DNA of 64,000 nt, from NCBI RefSeq assembly GCF_020025155.1, contig NZ_CP073751.1, forward strand, positions 1,984,001 to 2,048,000. Reading direction: 5' to 3'. The position numbers were made by a program, and so were the translations under genes. This DNA is from Halopseudomonas nanhaiensis (GTDB taxonomy: Bacteria > Pseudomonadota > Gammaproteobacteria > Pseudomonadales > Pseudomonadaceae). The notes beneath the pieces were generated by a model, which made no database searches, had not been told where the DNA came from, and was given only the letters and a program-made list of their open reading frames with translations. This document shows positions 41,884 through 53,783 of this stretch, in pieces (position 1 is the first letter of the stretch; each line of letters starts with the position of its first letter).

Positions 41884-41905
41884 GTTTGAAACATACGTTT
41901 CAAAC
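41884..41905. promoter_or_regulatory. PsrA operator (autoregulation)
   Basis: Inverted repeat GTTTGAAAC-N4-GTTTCAAAC between psrA and lexA. It contains the known PsrA core GAAAC-N4-GTTTC with fully symmetric flanks. Confidence 0.85.
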
Positions 41906-41982
41906 GACTTCCCGTCAACCTGCCCTCGTTTGCAGTTGCTCTCCAGTGTCGACGACGAACGCAGCGAAGCCGTCACAAGCAC

Positions 41983-42010
41983 TTGCCGAGTGGTCTGAAC
42001 TGTATATAAT
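41983..42010 (+). promoter_or_regulatory. lexA promoter
   Basis: TTGCCG (41983-41988), a 16-nt spacer and a perfect TATAAT (42005-42010). The -10 lies inside the first LexA box, so bound LexA would block polymerase. Confidence 0.7.
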
Positions 42011-42034
42011 CACAGCTACTGTATAAACAGACAG
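42000..42034. promoter_or_regulatory. Two tandem LexA (SOS) boxes
   Basis: Box 1 at 42000-42015 and box 2 at 42019-42034 both fit CTGT-N8-ACAG with A+T-rich centres. They are 3 nt apart and lie 11 nt before the lexA ATG, the arrangement expected for autorepressed lexA. Confidence 0.93.
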
Positions 42035-42044
42035 GTACGCTTCC

Positions 42045-42650
42045 ATGCAGAAACTGACGGCGCGGCAACAACAGATCCTGGCCTTCATCAAGGAGTACAT
42101 GGACAGCAACGGCTATCCGCCTACGCGAGTGGATATTGCCAAGGAACTCGGCTTCAAGTCACCCAATGCCGCCGAAGATCACCTTCGGGCGCTGGCGCGC
42201 AAGGGTGCGATAGAGATGATACCCGGCGCCTCGCGCGGTATTCGTCTGCCCGAGACCGAAGCGGCCAACGACGACCAGCTTCCGATCATCGGACAGGTCG
42301 CTGCGGGCGCGCCGATCCTTGCGCTGGAAAACATCGAAGACCATTGCCGGCTCAATCCGGAATTCTTCAGACCCAAGGCGGACTACCTGCTTCGGGTCAA
42401 GGGAATGAGCATGAAGGATATCGGCATCCTCGATGGCGACCTGCTCGCGGTACATCGCACCAGCGAGGCGCGAAACGGACAGATCATCGTGGCGCGCATC
42501 GGCGACGAAGTGACGGTCAAGCGCTTTCACAAACAGGGCCGAAAGGTTTCGCTGATTGCCGAGAACCCGGACTTCGCCCCCATTGAAATCGACCTGTCGG
42601 AACAGGAACTCATCATCGAAGGTTTGAGCGTCGGCGTCATTCGCCGCTAG
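42045..42650 (+). CDS. lexA: SOS repressor LexA
   Basis: LexA represses DNA-damage genes and cleaves itself when RecA is activated. The 201-residue protein has the winged-helix N-terminal domain ([32 protein letters not shown]...), the cleavage site Ala87-Gly88 in VAAGAP, and the Ser122/Lys159 dyad (GMSMKD and TVKRF). Expression is controlled by two LexA boxes over its promoter. sulA starts 10 nt after its stop, so the two form an SOS operon. Confidence 0.98.
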   Translation: MQKLTARQQQILAFIKEYMDSNGYPPTRVDIAKELGFKSPNAAEDHLRALARKGAIEMIPGASRGIRLPETEAANDDQLPIIGQVAAGAPILALENIEDHCRLNPEFFRPKADYLLRVKGMSMKDIGILDGDLLAVHRTSEARNGQIIVARIGDEVTVKRFHKQGRKVSLIAENPDFAPIEIDLSEQELIIEGLSVGVIRR

Positions 42651-42659
42651 GAGCACAAC

Positions 42660-43193
42660 ATGCAGTATGCTCGTAATTCGCAGACACTGGATCAGTTGAG
42701 CCTGTTTCAGAACGCCTGGATGGCTTCACGGGCGCGCATGGCGCCATCGGTAATCTCCGCTGAAAGAACGTCAGCGCCGGCGCGTCGGGTAAGCAGGGAA
42801 TGTACCGCTGTCGCATTACATGAAAGCGGCTACAGCGAGATGGCACTGAATGGTCCGCCACGTCAGTGCCTGCAGTGGTTGGCACCCGTACTGCGTGAAC
42901 TGAGTCATTCCTCGGCCACGGGCTGGCTTACGCTGATCGACCCACCTTCCGAAGTGAGCCTCCATTGGCTCCGGTCTGCAGGCCTCGATTCCGGACGCAT
43001 TCTGATCATTCGCAGCCGTCAGGGCATGGATGCCCTGTCTCTATGCTGCAAGGTACTCAGTGGAGGGAAAAGTCACACCGTGGTGAGCTGGCTGGCCAGC
43101 GACGCTCGTGCGTCCGCAATGTTGACCCGGGCCGCAGCTGCTGGCAACTGCAGCAGCCTCAATGTTCGGTTGGATTCCAGCTGCGCTGCCTGA
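42660..43193 (+). CDS. sulA: SOS cell division inhibitor SulA
   Basis: SulA blocks FtsZ polymerisation during the SOS response. The 177-residue protein is a pseudomonad-type SulA with the RecA-like core (PRQCLQWLAPVLRELSHSSATGWLTLIDPP...LDSGRILIIRSRQGMDAL...SHTVVSWLASD), lacking a Walker motif as expected. It is co-transcribed with lexA. Sequence similarity to the enterobacterial protein is modest, so the call relies on context as well. Confidence 0.88.
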   Translation: MQYARNSQTLDQLSLFQNAWMASRARMAPSVISAERTSAPARRVSRECTAVALHESGYSEMALNGPPRQCLQWLAPVLRELSHSSATGWLTLIDPPSEVSLHWLRSAGLDSGRILIIRSRQGMDALSLCCKVLSGGKSHTVVSWLASDARASAMLTRAAAAGNCSSLNVRLDSSCAA

Positions 43194-43198
43194 CCAGG

Positions 43199-43225
43199 CC
43201 CAGGCAGCCCGAAGGGCTGCCTGGG
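43199..43225. terminator. Strong hairpin between sulA and a convergent gene
   Basis: Perfect 12-bp stem CCCAGGCAGCCC / GGGCTGCCTGGG with a 3-nt loop. No T run follows on either strand, yet its position between convergent genes suggests a terminator or 3'-end stabiliser. Confidence 0.6.
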
Positions 43226-43231
43226 ATGCAT

Positions 43232-43465
43232 TCAATGTAGTACGCGATCTTCCGGGACGAAGTCGTCGTCTTCCACGACCTGTCCGGCCAGTTGCATACC
43301 GGCGCTGATCATCGCCTTGGCCACATCAATGTGATGGCCGTTCAGAAAGTCCTTGGCATCTGCCGAGAACTCGATGACGACCAACGGCTCCCCGTCGTCA
43401 TCGGAACGTCGCAGGACGACCTTGCCATTGGCGAGCTCAACGATCTCGAGAAAGGGTGAAGGCAT
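43232..43465 (-). CDS. Conserved small acidic protein of unknown function
   Basis: A 77-residue protein (MPSPFLEIVELANGKVVLRRSDDDGEPLVVIEFSADAK start), very acidic at the end (VVEDDDFVPEDRVLH). It resembles a conserved Pseudomonas protein found between sulA and topA (PA3009-like, from memory). No domain recognised; no signal peptide or membrane helix. GAGGA precedes the chosen ATG at 43465. It follows the 170-residue gene on the same strand and may belong to the topA transcript. Confidence 0.75.
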   Translation of the reverse strand: MPSPFLEIVELANGKVVLRRSDDDGEPLVVIEFSADAKDFLNGHHIDVAKAMISAGMQLAGQVVEDDDFVPEDRVLH

Positions 43466-43527
43466 ATCGGTTCCTCTGTGTAGCAAGGCAGCAGTTTACC
43501 ACAGAGTCCCCGCCTACCGGAGCGCAG

Positions 43528-44040
43528 CTACCACTCGACCATGCCTTCCCGATAGCGGTTCACGCGTTCCGCGAGGGCCGCCAGCGCCTCTTCCGCGTCA
43601 CTCAAAGACCACTCTCTGGCATTCGTCAGCGCGTTGCTGGCGAGGATCAGATTGTCTGCTTCAGGCTTGCTGTCCTGCGGTACCGGCGGAGCCTGTAGCT
43701 GCTGCCAGCCGCTGAGCAGCCGACTCAGCCAATTGTCCTGGGCCGTGGCCAGTTCGCTCAGCTCCGCCAGCTCAGGGCCCGGAAAGCGAACGGCAGCGTC
43801 ACCCTGCAACACCGCTTCGACACTGCGTGCGTCCATCAGTGGCCACCGGTAGCGATCGGCGACTTCATGAATCACCCCCAGCACGCCGCGATACAGATGA
43901 AGCAATGCGTGTTCGCGATGATAAGCACTCTGGGTAACGCTATCCAGCGCGCCGGACTGGCTGACTTCACGCCAGGAAGCCACTGCCTTCCTGGCGAAGT
44001 ACAGCGCCTGATTGGTACGGGTATAGACTTCGTTTGCCAT
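43528..44040 (-). CDS. Conserved helical protein, DUF6586-like
   Basis: A 170-residue, mostly alpha-helical cytoplasmic protein starting MANEVYTRTNQALYFARKAVASWREV. It contains a repeated amphipathic pattern and WSLSDAEEALAALAERVNRYREGMVEW at the end. Similar proteins occur beside topA in Pseudomonas; the function is unknown. I use the ATG at 44040, 11 nt after the topA stop; a longer frame overlaps topA. No catalytic motif is visible. Confidence 0.75.
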   Translation of the reverse strand: MANEVYTRTNQALYFARKAVASWREVSQSGALDSVTQSAYHREHALLHLYRGVLGVIHEVADRYRWPLMDARSVEAVLQGDAAVRFPGPELAELSELATAQDNWLSRLLSGWQQLQAPPVPQDSKPEADNLILASNALTNAREWSLSDAEEALAALAERVNRYREGMVEW

Positions 44041-44051
44041 GCAGACCTCGC

Positions 44052-46673
44052 CTACTTCTTGCTTTTGCTCCGAGCGTCGTCGACGTTCCAGCGCTTGCCG
44101 TCGTGAAAGGCACGCCAACCAGTCGGCTTGCCTTCGAGCTCGCTCTGGACATATTGCTCCTTAGTCTTGCGACTGTAACGCACAACCGTCGGATTCTTGT
44201 CCGGGTCCTGCGTCGGGGCATCCAGCAGAAAGTGGTACTTCGGGTCGATCTCGTCGCGATGGGGCAATAGTTCACGCACCAGCGGAGCACGCGTTTCCCG
44301 GTTTTTCGGGAACTGGCTCGCCGCAAGGAACAGGCCGGACGCGCCGTCGCGGAGGACGTACACATCGTCGACCTTGTCGCAACGCAGCTCCGGCATCTTC
44401 ACCGGATCCATCTTCGGCGGCGCAGCCTCCCCGTTCTTCAACAGCTTGCGGGTGTTCTTGCATTCGCCGTTGGTGCAGCCAAAGTACTTGCCAAAGCGGC
44501 CGGTCTTAAGCTGCATTTCGCTGCCGCACTTGTCGCACTCGATCACCGGGCCGTCGTAGCCCTTGATCTTGAACTGGCCCTGTTCAATTTCGAAGCCTGC
44601 GCAGTCAGGGTTGTTGCCGCAGACATGCAGCTTGCGATGCTCATCGACAAGGTAGCTGTCCATCGCAGTGCCGCACAGCTTGCAGCGGTGTTTGGCGCGC
44701 AGAACGCGAGACTCACCCTCTTCGTCGTCCGCAGCCACCTCGTTGCCTGGCACCAGGTTGATGGTCTCCTTGCAGCGCTCTTTCGGCGGTAGCGCATAAC
44801 CGGAGCAACCAAGGAATACACCAGTGGACGCAGTGCGAATCATCATCGGCCGACCACATACCTGGCAGGCGATGTCGGTCAGCGTGGGTACGTTGGCGCG
44901 CATACCGCGCTCGCCGTCGGCAGCCTCGGCGTTAGCGAGCTTCCTGCTGAAGTCGGCGTAGAAATCGTCGAGCACCTTCTTCCAGATCACCTCGCCCTGC
45001 GCCACGTCGTCAAGCGACTCTTCCATGCGCGCCGTGAAGCTGTAGTCCATCAGGTTGGGGAAGCTTTCGCTGAGCCGGTCCGTGACGATGTCGCCCATCT
45101 TCTCCGCGTAGAAACGACGGTTGTTGAGCTCGACATAGCCGCGGTCCTGGATGGTCGAGATGATCGACGCGTAGGTGGACGGACGGCCAATGCCGCGCTT
45201 TTCCAGCTCCTTGACCAGACTTGCCTCGGAATAGCGTGCCGGGGGCTTGGTAAAGTGTTGCTTGGGCTCCAGCGTATTGAGCTTCAGCGCATCTGCAACG
45301 TTCACCTCGGGCAGCACTTCGTCTTCGCCACCCTTGCCCTGTGGCGGCAGCACACGGGTATAGCCATCGAACTGCAGAATGCGACCCTTCACACGCAATT
45401 CAAAGGCACCGGCTTCGGCGGTGATACTGGTGGACAGGTATTTGGCAGGCGGCATCTGGCAGGCAACGAACTGCCGCCAGATCAACTCGTACAGCCTTTC
45501 GGCGTCACGTTCCATGCCCTTGAGATCAGTGGACTTGAGCTTCACATCGGACGGACGGATCGCCTCGTGCGCTTCCTGAGCACCTTCCTTGCTGCTGTAG
45601 GAGTTCGGCTTCTCGGGCAAGTATTTGTCGCCGAACGCCTTCTTTATATAGCTGCGCGCCATGTCGACGGCATCGGCCGACAGATTGGTCGAGTCGGTAC
45701 GCATATAGGTGATGTAACCCGCCTCGTACAACCGCTGGGCCATCATCATGGTTTTCTTGACAGAAAAGCCCAGTCGAGTACTCGCCGCCTGCTGCAAGGT
45801 CGAGGTAATGAAAGGCGCGTTCGGGCGTGTACTGGTGGGCTTGTCTTCCCGCTTGGTGACGGTGTAGCTCGCGTTTTCGAGCTTGGCCAGCGCGGCATCT
45901 GCCTGCGCCTTGTTCAGCGGCCGGAAAGCCTCGCCTGATTCCTTCACCACCTCGAAGCGCGCCGTCTCGCCCTTTGGGGTATTCAGCAGCGCATGTACTT
46001 CCCAGAACTCTTCCGGAATGAACGCACGAATCTCGCGCTCACGATCGACGATCAGCTTGACCGCCACCGACTGGACGCGACCGGCCGACAGACCCCGGGC
46101 GATCTTTTGCCAGAGCAGTGGTGAGACCATGTAGCCCACAACCCGGTCGAGGAACCGACGCGCCTGCTGGGCGTTGACACGGTTGATGTCGAGCTCGCCA
46201 GGCTTGGAGAAAGCTTCCTGGATAGCCTTTTTGGTGATCTCGTTGAACACCACGCGCTTGTAGCGGCTTTCGTCGCCACCGATCGACTCGCGCAGATGCC
46301 AGGCAATGGCTTCTCCCTCGCGGTCCAAATCCGTGGCGAGATAGACGGTATCGGCGTCCTTGGCCAGGCGCCGCAGCTCATCAATGACCTTTTCCTTGCC
46401 CGGCAGGATTTCGTAATGGGCTTTCCATCCGTTTTCCGGATCGACACCCATCCGCTTGACCAGCTGCATGCGCGCCTTGGTCTGTTTGTCCATTTCCGGA
46501 GCCGAGGCGGCCTTGCGCCCACCCTTGGGTTTGGTGTCCGATTTGCCGCTGCCACTTGTTGGCAGGTCGCGGATATGCCCGATACTCGACTTTACGACGA
46601 AATCGTTACCCAGGTACTTGTTGATCGTCTTGGCCTTGGCCGGCGATTCCACAATGACCAGTGCTTTTCCCAT
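44052..46673 (-). CDS. topA: DNA topoisomerase I
   Basis: Type IA topoisomerase that relaxes negative supercoils. The 873-residue protein begins [22 protein letters not shown]. It has the TOPRIM acidic motif TDLDREGEA (Asp115, Asp117, Glu119) and the active-site Tyr323 in [10 protein letters not shown]. Three C-terminal zinc ribbons follow (CQVCG..., CKLCG..., CDKCG...[11 protein letters not shown]), then a basic tail (DDARSKSKK). The start at 46673 is the family start; the frame extends 64 codons upstream without similarity. Confidence 0.97.
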   Translation of the reverse strand: MGKALVIVESPAKAKTINKYLGNDFVVKSSIGHIRDLPTSGSGKSDTKPKGGRKAASAPEMDKQTKARMQLVKRMGVDPENGWKAHYEILPGKEKVIDELRRLAKDADTVYLATDLDREGEAIAWHLRESIGGDESRYKRVVFNEITKKAIQEAFSKPGELDINRVNAQQARRFLDRVVGYMVSPLLWQKIARGLSAGRVQSVAVKLIVDREREIRAFIPEEFWEVHALLNTPKGETARFEVVKESGEAFRPLNKAQADAALAKLENASYTVTKREDKPTSTRPNAPFITSTLQQAASTRLGFSVKKTMMMAQRLYEAGYITYMRTDSTNLSADAVDMARSYIKKAFGDKYLPEKPNSYSSKEGAQEAHEAIRPSDVKLKSTDLKGMERDAERLYELIWRQFVACQMPPAKYLSTSITAEAGAFELRVKGRILQFDGYTRVLPPQGKGGEDEVLPEVNVADALKLNTLEPKQHFTKPPARYSEASLVKELEKRGIGRPSTYASIISTIQDRGYVELNNRRFYAEKMGDIVTDRLSESFPNLMDYSFTARMEESLDDVAQGEVIWKKVLDDFYADFSRKLANAEAADGERGMRANVPTLTDIACQVCGRPMMIRTASTGVFLGCSGYALPPKERCKETINLVPGNEVAADDEEGESRVLRAKHRCKLCGTAMDSYLVDEHRKLHVCGNNPDCAGFEIEQGQFKIKGYDGPVIECDKCGSEMQLKTGRFGKYFGCTNGECKNTRKLLKNGEAAPPKMDPVKMPELRCDKVDDVYVLRDGASGLFLAASQFPKNRETRAPLVRELLPHRDEIDPKYHFLLDAPTQDPDKNPTVVRYSRKTKEQYVQSELEGKPTGWRAFHDGKRWNVDDARSKSKK

Positions 46674-46774
46674 GAGTAGATGTATTCCTAGCTCTATCGA
46701 ATCCGGTCGCCCGTGAGGGCTGATAATGGCCGGCGCTGCACCTTGAAGTGACAAGCAGCCCGGAGCGCCAGAGC

Positions 46775-46993
46775 CTACACGTCTTCGCCGACAAAGGTAA
46801 AGCGTGGATATGCTTCGCCGTCGATGGTGACCTGCTCTGTGAACATGGAAAGCGGACGCACCCAAAGGTCGTACTCCCCGTACAGCGTACGGTAGACCAC
46901 CAGTTGCTCCTCGGTCTCGGAGTGTCGCGCAACGCCGACCACCTGATAATCCTTTCCTTTATAGTGGCGATAGCGCCCTGGACGAACTTCCAT
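46775..46993 (-). CDS. DUF1653 family protein
   Basis: A 72-residue protein, [35 protein letters not shown] onward, with the DUF1653 pattern (YxHYKGxxYxVxGxAxHSETxExLVVY and LWVRPLxMF). The fold is SH3-like and the function unknown. It lies between fadA and topA on the same strand, 101 nt before topA, and starts shortly after the fadBA terminator. Confidence 0.9.
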   Translation of the reverse strand: MEVRPGRYRHYKGKDYQVVGVARHSETEEQLVVYRTLYGEYDLWVRPLSMFTEQVTIDGEAYPRFTFVGEDV

Positions 46994-47007
46994 AAAAACT
47001 CCTCAAT

Positions 47008-47038
47008 AAAAAACCGGGGCACTTGGCCCCGGTTTTTT
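47008..47038 (-). terminator. Intrinsic terminator of fadBA
   Basis: Perfect 13-bp stem AAAAAACCGGGGC / GCCCCGGTTTTTT with a 5-nt loop, just after the fadA stop. On the minus strand it ends in six T. It also lies directly upstream of the DUF1653 gene. Confidence 0.9.
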
Positions 47039-47051
47039 CGGCTCGACGCGC

Positions 47052-48230
<1,179 letters not shown>

Positions 48231-48256
48231 TTACTCTCGCTCTGTGCGCTGGGCGG

Positions 48257-50404
<2,148 letters not shown>

Positions 50405-50710
50405 CAACTGATCTCCACGCTATAAAAGCACATGAGAAACACCAACCGGCCAAGCAAATCCATCTGGGCTGCTCAGCCAACCGGTGTCATGAACGTTCCC
50501 GATGCGATAAATCCCCGCGTGATCAGCGAGAAATTCATACGCTTGTTTGATTCGGGTGGGCACACCTTCGGGGAAAACCCCCGGCTTGTCAATCAGGATC
50601 GGGCTTGCGACGAGCACAAGAAACTCACAACCCTCGTAGCGATCCCTTATTTATCAGCTATATAGATTGCAATGTTGAGGAGGTTTCTCTGAAGGAGCCG
50701 CGGCTGGTGT
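50405..50710 (-). promoter_or_regulatory. fadBA upstream region with a PsrA-like palindrome
   Basis: This 306-nt gap lies between fadB and the next minus-strand gene. It holds CATAC-GCTT-GTTTG at 50536-50549, one mismatch from the PsrA half-sites, with partly symmetric A+T-rich flanks, about 130 nt before fadB. PsrA is known to repress fadBA in P. aeruginosa. I could not settle on a -35/-10 pair. A 65-codon open frame inside has atypical codon use and is not called. Confidence 0.45.
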
Positions 50711-51145
50711 TTATAAGACCGGAGGCTGTGCAAGAGGTTCGAGGGCGCGATGCAGCGCCTCCAACGTGGCAAGATCCGATGGCTCGTTCCAGTGAATGAC
50801 GAGCGTAAAGCCATGCCTGTCCAGGCCCACCACTGCCTCCGGCAAGGAAACCAACACCGTCATGATCCGACCCTGAACGGATCCTCCGCCGGAGATCTGC
50901 CACACTCCATCCACCCGCCGCGCAGTAAACTCATCGTCCAGCGGACAGCGCGGCAGCGCGCGGCGGTACCCTATGCAACCCCGAAGCCTCGGATCATGCT
51001 TCGACGCCTGGGCGTCTATCACATAACCAAGCTCGCGCGCCCGATCCCGCAGGCGGTGCAGGTGCAGCTGCCGACCCCGCGGCATCATCTTGTGAAGGGT
51101 GGAAACAAGGATGGCGCCCACCAGCACCACGATAATCCAGGTCAT
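50711..51145 (-). CDS. Small membrane-anchored protein of unknown function
   Basis: A 144-residue protein with one N-terminal membrane helix (TWIIVVLVGAILVSTLHKM). A basic stretch (RGRQLHLHRLRDRARELGYVIDAQ) and a soluble domain ending WNEPSDLATLEALHRALEPLAQ follow. A similar gene lies next to fadB in P. aeruginosa (from memory). No motif is recognised. The start at 51145 follows that resemblance; an ATG at 51178 is also in frame. Confidence 0.7.
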   Translation of the reverse strand: MTWIIVVLVGAILVSTLHKMMPRGRQLHLHRLRDRARELGYVIDAQASKHDPRLRGCIGYRRALPRCPLDDEFTARRVDGVWQISGGGSVQGRIMTVLVSLPEAVVGLDRHGFTLVIHWNEPSDLATLEALHRALEPLAQPPVL

Positions 51146-51247
51146 CCTGGAGCGCCCGCATGTCGCAGCCTGAAACAAACATGAGCAACAGTATGGACTG
51201 GTACTGAAACGCTGTTAGTATCGGCGGAAAAGCCAGGAGGAACCTGC

Positions 51248-51685
51248 ATGCTTTATTCTCATCTGCTGGTGGCGGTAGATTTGATCGACGAGTGCCGTGG
51301 CGTTGCCGATCACGCTGTGTCCTTAGCCAAGGCACTGGACGCGAAGCTCACTTTGCTGCATGTAGTCGAACCCCTGGCAATGGCGTATGGCGGCGACGTC
51401 CCGATGGACCTGTCGATGCTTCAACAGCAACAGTTCGATCAGGCGCGCGAACGGATGCAGGACTTCGCTGGCGACTATGGTTTGCCCGAGGATCAGCTAC
51501 AGATTGCCTTTGGCCATCCGCGCCAGGAGATCCACCGGGTAAGCACCGAACAGGGTTGCGACCTGATCGTCGTTGGAAGTCACGGCCGGCATGGACTCGC
51601 ACTGCTTCTCGGATCGACTGCCAACGATGTCCTGCACGGAGCGCCATGCGATGTCATTGCCGTCAGGCTGGGCAAGAAAAAGTAG
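51248..51685 (+). CDS. Universal stress protein, UspA family
   Basis: A 145-residue single-domain Usp starting MLYSHLLVAVDLIDECRGVADHAVSLAKAL, with the ATP-binding type signature GSHGRHGLALLLGSTAND (Gx2Gx9G(S/T)). Members support survival under starvation and oxygen limitation. The ribosome site AGGAGGAA is strong. It is monocistronic, convergent with uup. Confidence 0.92.
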   Translation: MLYSHLLVAVDLIDECRGVADHAVSLAKALDAKLTLLHVVEPLAMAYGGDVPMDLSMLQQQQFDQARERMQDFAGDYGLPEDQLQIAFGHPRQEIHRVSTEQGCDLIVVGSHGRHGLALLLGSTANDVLHGAPCDVIAVRLGKKK

Positions 51686-51686
51686 C

Positions 51687-51705
51687 CTGACGGCCCGCCC
51701 GTCAG
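51687..51705. terminator. Short hairpin between usp and uup
   Basis: CTGACGG / CCGTCAG with a 5-nt loop right after the usp stop, overlapping the uup stop codon. No T run, so weak evidence. Confidence 0.35.
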
Positions 51706-53621
51706 CCCTGCATTGCTTCCAGCTCGGCCCAGCGTTCCAGAGCAAGATCGAGCTCGGCCTGTTTAGCTTCCATTGAAGCCAGTATCGGCGCCGTCTTCTC
51801 ATGGCTCTGCTGGTAGAACTCCGGCGTATTAACCTCTCGCTGGAGCACCTCAAGTTCCTCTTCCAGCCGCTCGAGCACAGCCGGCATGGCTTCCAGCTCG
51901 CGCTGCAACTTGTAGCTGAGTTTGGCCTTGGGCGCCGGCGATTGAGGCGCCTCGACCGGGCTAGGAACAGGCGCCGCCGGCGTGGCCTCTTCGACAGACG
52001 CATCCTGCCCCCATTCAGCAAGCGACTCTATCTTGCCGCCCTGCCGGAGCCAGTCGGCATATCCGCCAACGTATTCGCGAACGTTCCCGTTGCCCTCGAA
52101 TACCAGACTGCTGGTCACCACATTGTCCAGGAAAGCCCGGTCATGGCTGACCAGAAGCACCGTACCATCGAACCCGTCCAGCACTTCTTCGAGCAGTTCC
52201 AGCGTTTCGACATCCAGATCATTGGTCGGCTCATCGAGCACCAGCACATTGGCCGGCTTGCTGAATAGCCGCGCCAGCAGCAAGCGCGCGCGCTCTCCGC
52301 CGGAAAGCGCCTTCACGGGTGTTCGGGCACGTTCGGGGGAAAAAAGAAAATCACCCAGATAGCTGATCACATGGCGACGCTCGCCGTTGATTTCGATGAA
52401 ATCACGACCTTCGGAAATGTTGTCGATGACGGACTTTTCCGGTTCCAGCGCACCGCGCAGCTGATCGAAATAGGCTACTTCCAGTTTGGTGCCGTGCTTG
52501 ATCCTGCCGGCTGTCGGTTCAAGCTGACCGAGCAGCAGCTTGAGCAGCGTGCTTTTACCAGATCCGTTGTTGCCGATCAGCCCGATGCGGTCACCGCGAA
52601 GGACGAAGGTGGTCAGGTCGCGCACCAGCGGGACACGTCCCGGCCAGGCAAAGGACACGCCCTCGACCTCAATGACCCGCTTCCCTGAGTTGTCAGCGGT
52701 TTCCAGCTGGAAACTTGCCTTGCCCTGACGTTCGACACGCTGTGCTCGTTCATCGCGCATAGCCTTGAGCGCCCTGACGCGCCCTTCGTTTCGCGTCCGG
52801 CGGGCCTTGATGCCCTGCCGGATCCAGACTTCTTCCTGGGCCAGTCGCTTGTCGAACAGGGCGTTGGCCGTCGCTTCTGCAGCTAGCGCCTGCTCCTTGT
52901 GCACCAGAAAGCTGGCATAGTCGCCCGGCCAGTCGATCAGCGCGCCCCGATCCAGTTCGAGGATGCGCGTGGCCAGTGCCTGCAGGAATTGACGATCGTG
53001 CGTGATGAACAGCACCGCACCGCGATAGTCGACCAGCACCTCTTCCAGCCAGGCGATGGTATGAATATCCAGGTGGTTGGTAGGCTCGTCGAGTAACAGG
53101 ACGTCCGGTTCGGACACCAGAGCCTGTGCAAGCAGCACGCGACGCCGCCAGCCGCCCGAGAGTTCGGCCATGCTCTTCTCCGCCGGCAGCCCCAGGCGGG
53201 TGAGCGTGGTCTCGACCAGCTGGTTCAGTCGCCAACCGTCCTTCGCCTCGAGACGTTCCTGCACCTTTTCCAGCCGCGCGAGTTCAGCTTCGCCCATTTC
53301 GCCGTGAACCAGACGATGATACTCGGCGAGCAGATCACCCACCCCGGCCAGTCCGGCCGCCACGACGTCGTAAACCAGCGAGTCGTCGGCCTGCGGGAGC
53401 TCCTGCGGCAGCTGACCGATCTTCAGACCCGGGGCAAACCAGATTTCCCCTTCGTCCGGTGCCTGCTGCCCGTCGATGAGCTTGAGCAGGCTGGACTTGC
53501 CTGCGCCGTTGCGCCCGATCAGACATACGCGTTCACCGCGATCGAGCTGGAAGGAGACCTTGCTCAGCAGCGGATTGAGCCCGTAGGCCAGAGAGACATC
53601 GGAGAACGAAAGAAGCGCCAT
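51702..53621 (-). CDS. uup: ABC-F family ATPase Uup
   Basis: Cytoplasmic ABC-F ATPase acting on ribosomes or on branched DNA intermediates; it has no membrane domain. The 639-residue protein has two nucleotide-binding domains: Walker A GRNGAGKSS (36-44) and GNNGSGKST, signatures LSGGWRRRV and LSGGERARL, and two DEPTN Walker B motifs. A linker rich in Arg and Glu lies between them. A C-terminal coiled coil (KLQRELEAMPAVLERLEEELEVLQREV) distinguishes Uup from other ABC-F types. Divergent from slt. Confidence 0.93.
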   Translation of the reverse strand: MALLSFSDVSLAYGLNPLLSKVSFQLDRGERVCLIGRNGAGKSSLLKLIDGQQAPDEGEIWFAPGLKIGQLPQELPQADDSLVYDVVAAGLAGVGDLLAEYHRLVHGEMGEAELARLEKVQERLEAKDGWRLNQLVETTLTRLGLPAEKSMAELSGGWRRRVLLAQALVSEPDVLLLDEPTNHLDIHTIAWLEEVLVDYRGAVLFITHDRQFLQALATRILELDRGALIDWPGDYASFLVHKEQALAAEATANALFDKRLAQEEVWIRQGIKARRTRNEGRVRALKAMRDERAQRVERQGKASFQLETADNSGKRVIEVEGVSFAWPGRVPLVRDLTTFVLRGDRIGLIGNNGSGKSTLLKLLLGQLEPTAGRIKHGTKLEVAYFDQLRGALEPEKSVIDNISEGRDFIEINGERRHVISYLGDFLFSPERARTPVKALSGGERARLLLARLFSKPANVLVLDEPTNDLDVETLELLEEVLDGFDGTVLLVSHDRAFLDNVVTSSLVFEGNGNVREYVGGYADWLRQGGKIESLAEWGQDASVEEATPAAPVPSPVEAPQSPAPKAKLSYKLQRELEAMPAVLERLEEELEVLQREVNTPEFYQQSHEKTAPILASMEAKQAELDLALERWAELEAMQG

Positions 53622-53783
53622 ATAACACCTTTGAAAAGACAGGCCGGCATTCTAGCCTTACCTGTCGTCAGCTGCATGTTTAATGCGACACGAGACCACT
53701 ATTCGGCCACCAGCCAAACCGCTAAGCTGTGCTCAACGCTCATCACCCACACCGCTCCACCGCCCGCTCGGGCAGGATTCACA

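Noticed and set aside
50420-50617. 65-codon open frame upstream of fadB
   Set aside because: Third-position G+C is much lower than in neighbouring genes, no ribosome site, no resemblance to a known protein.
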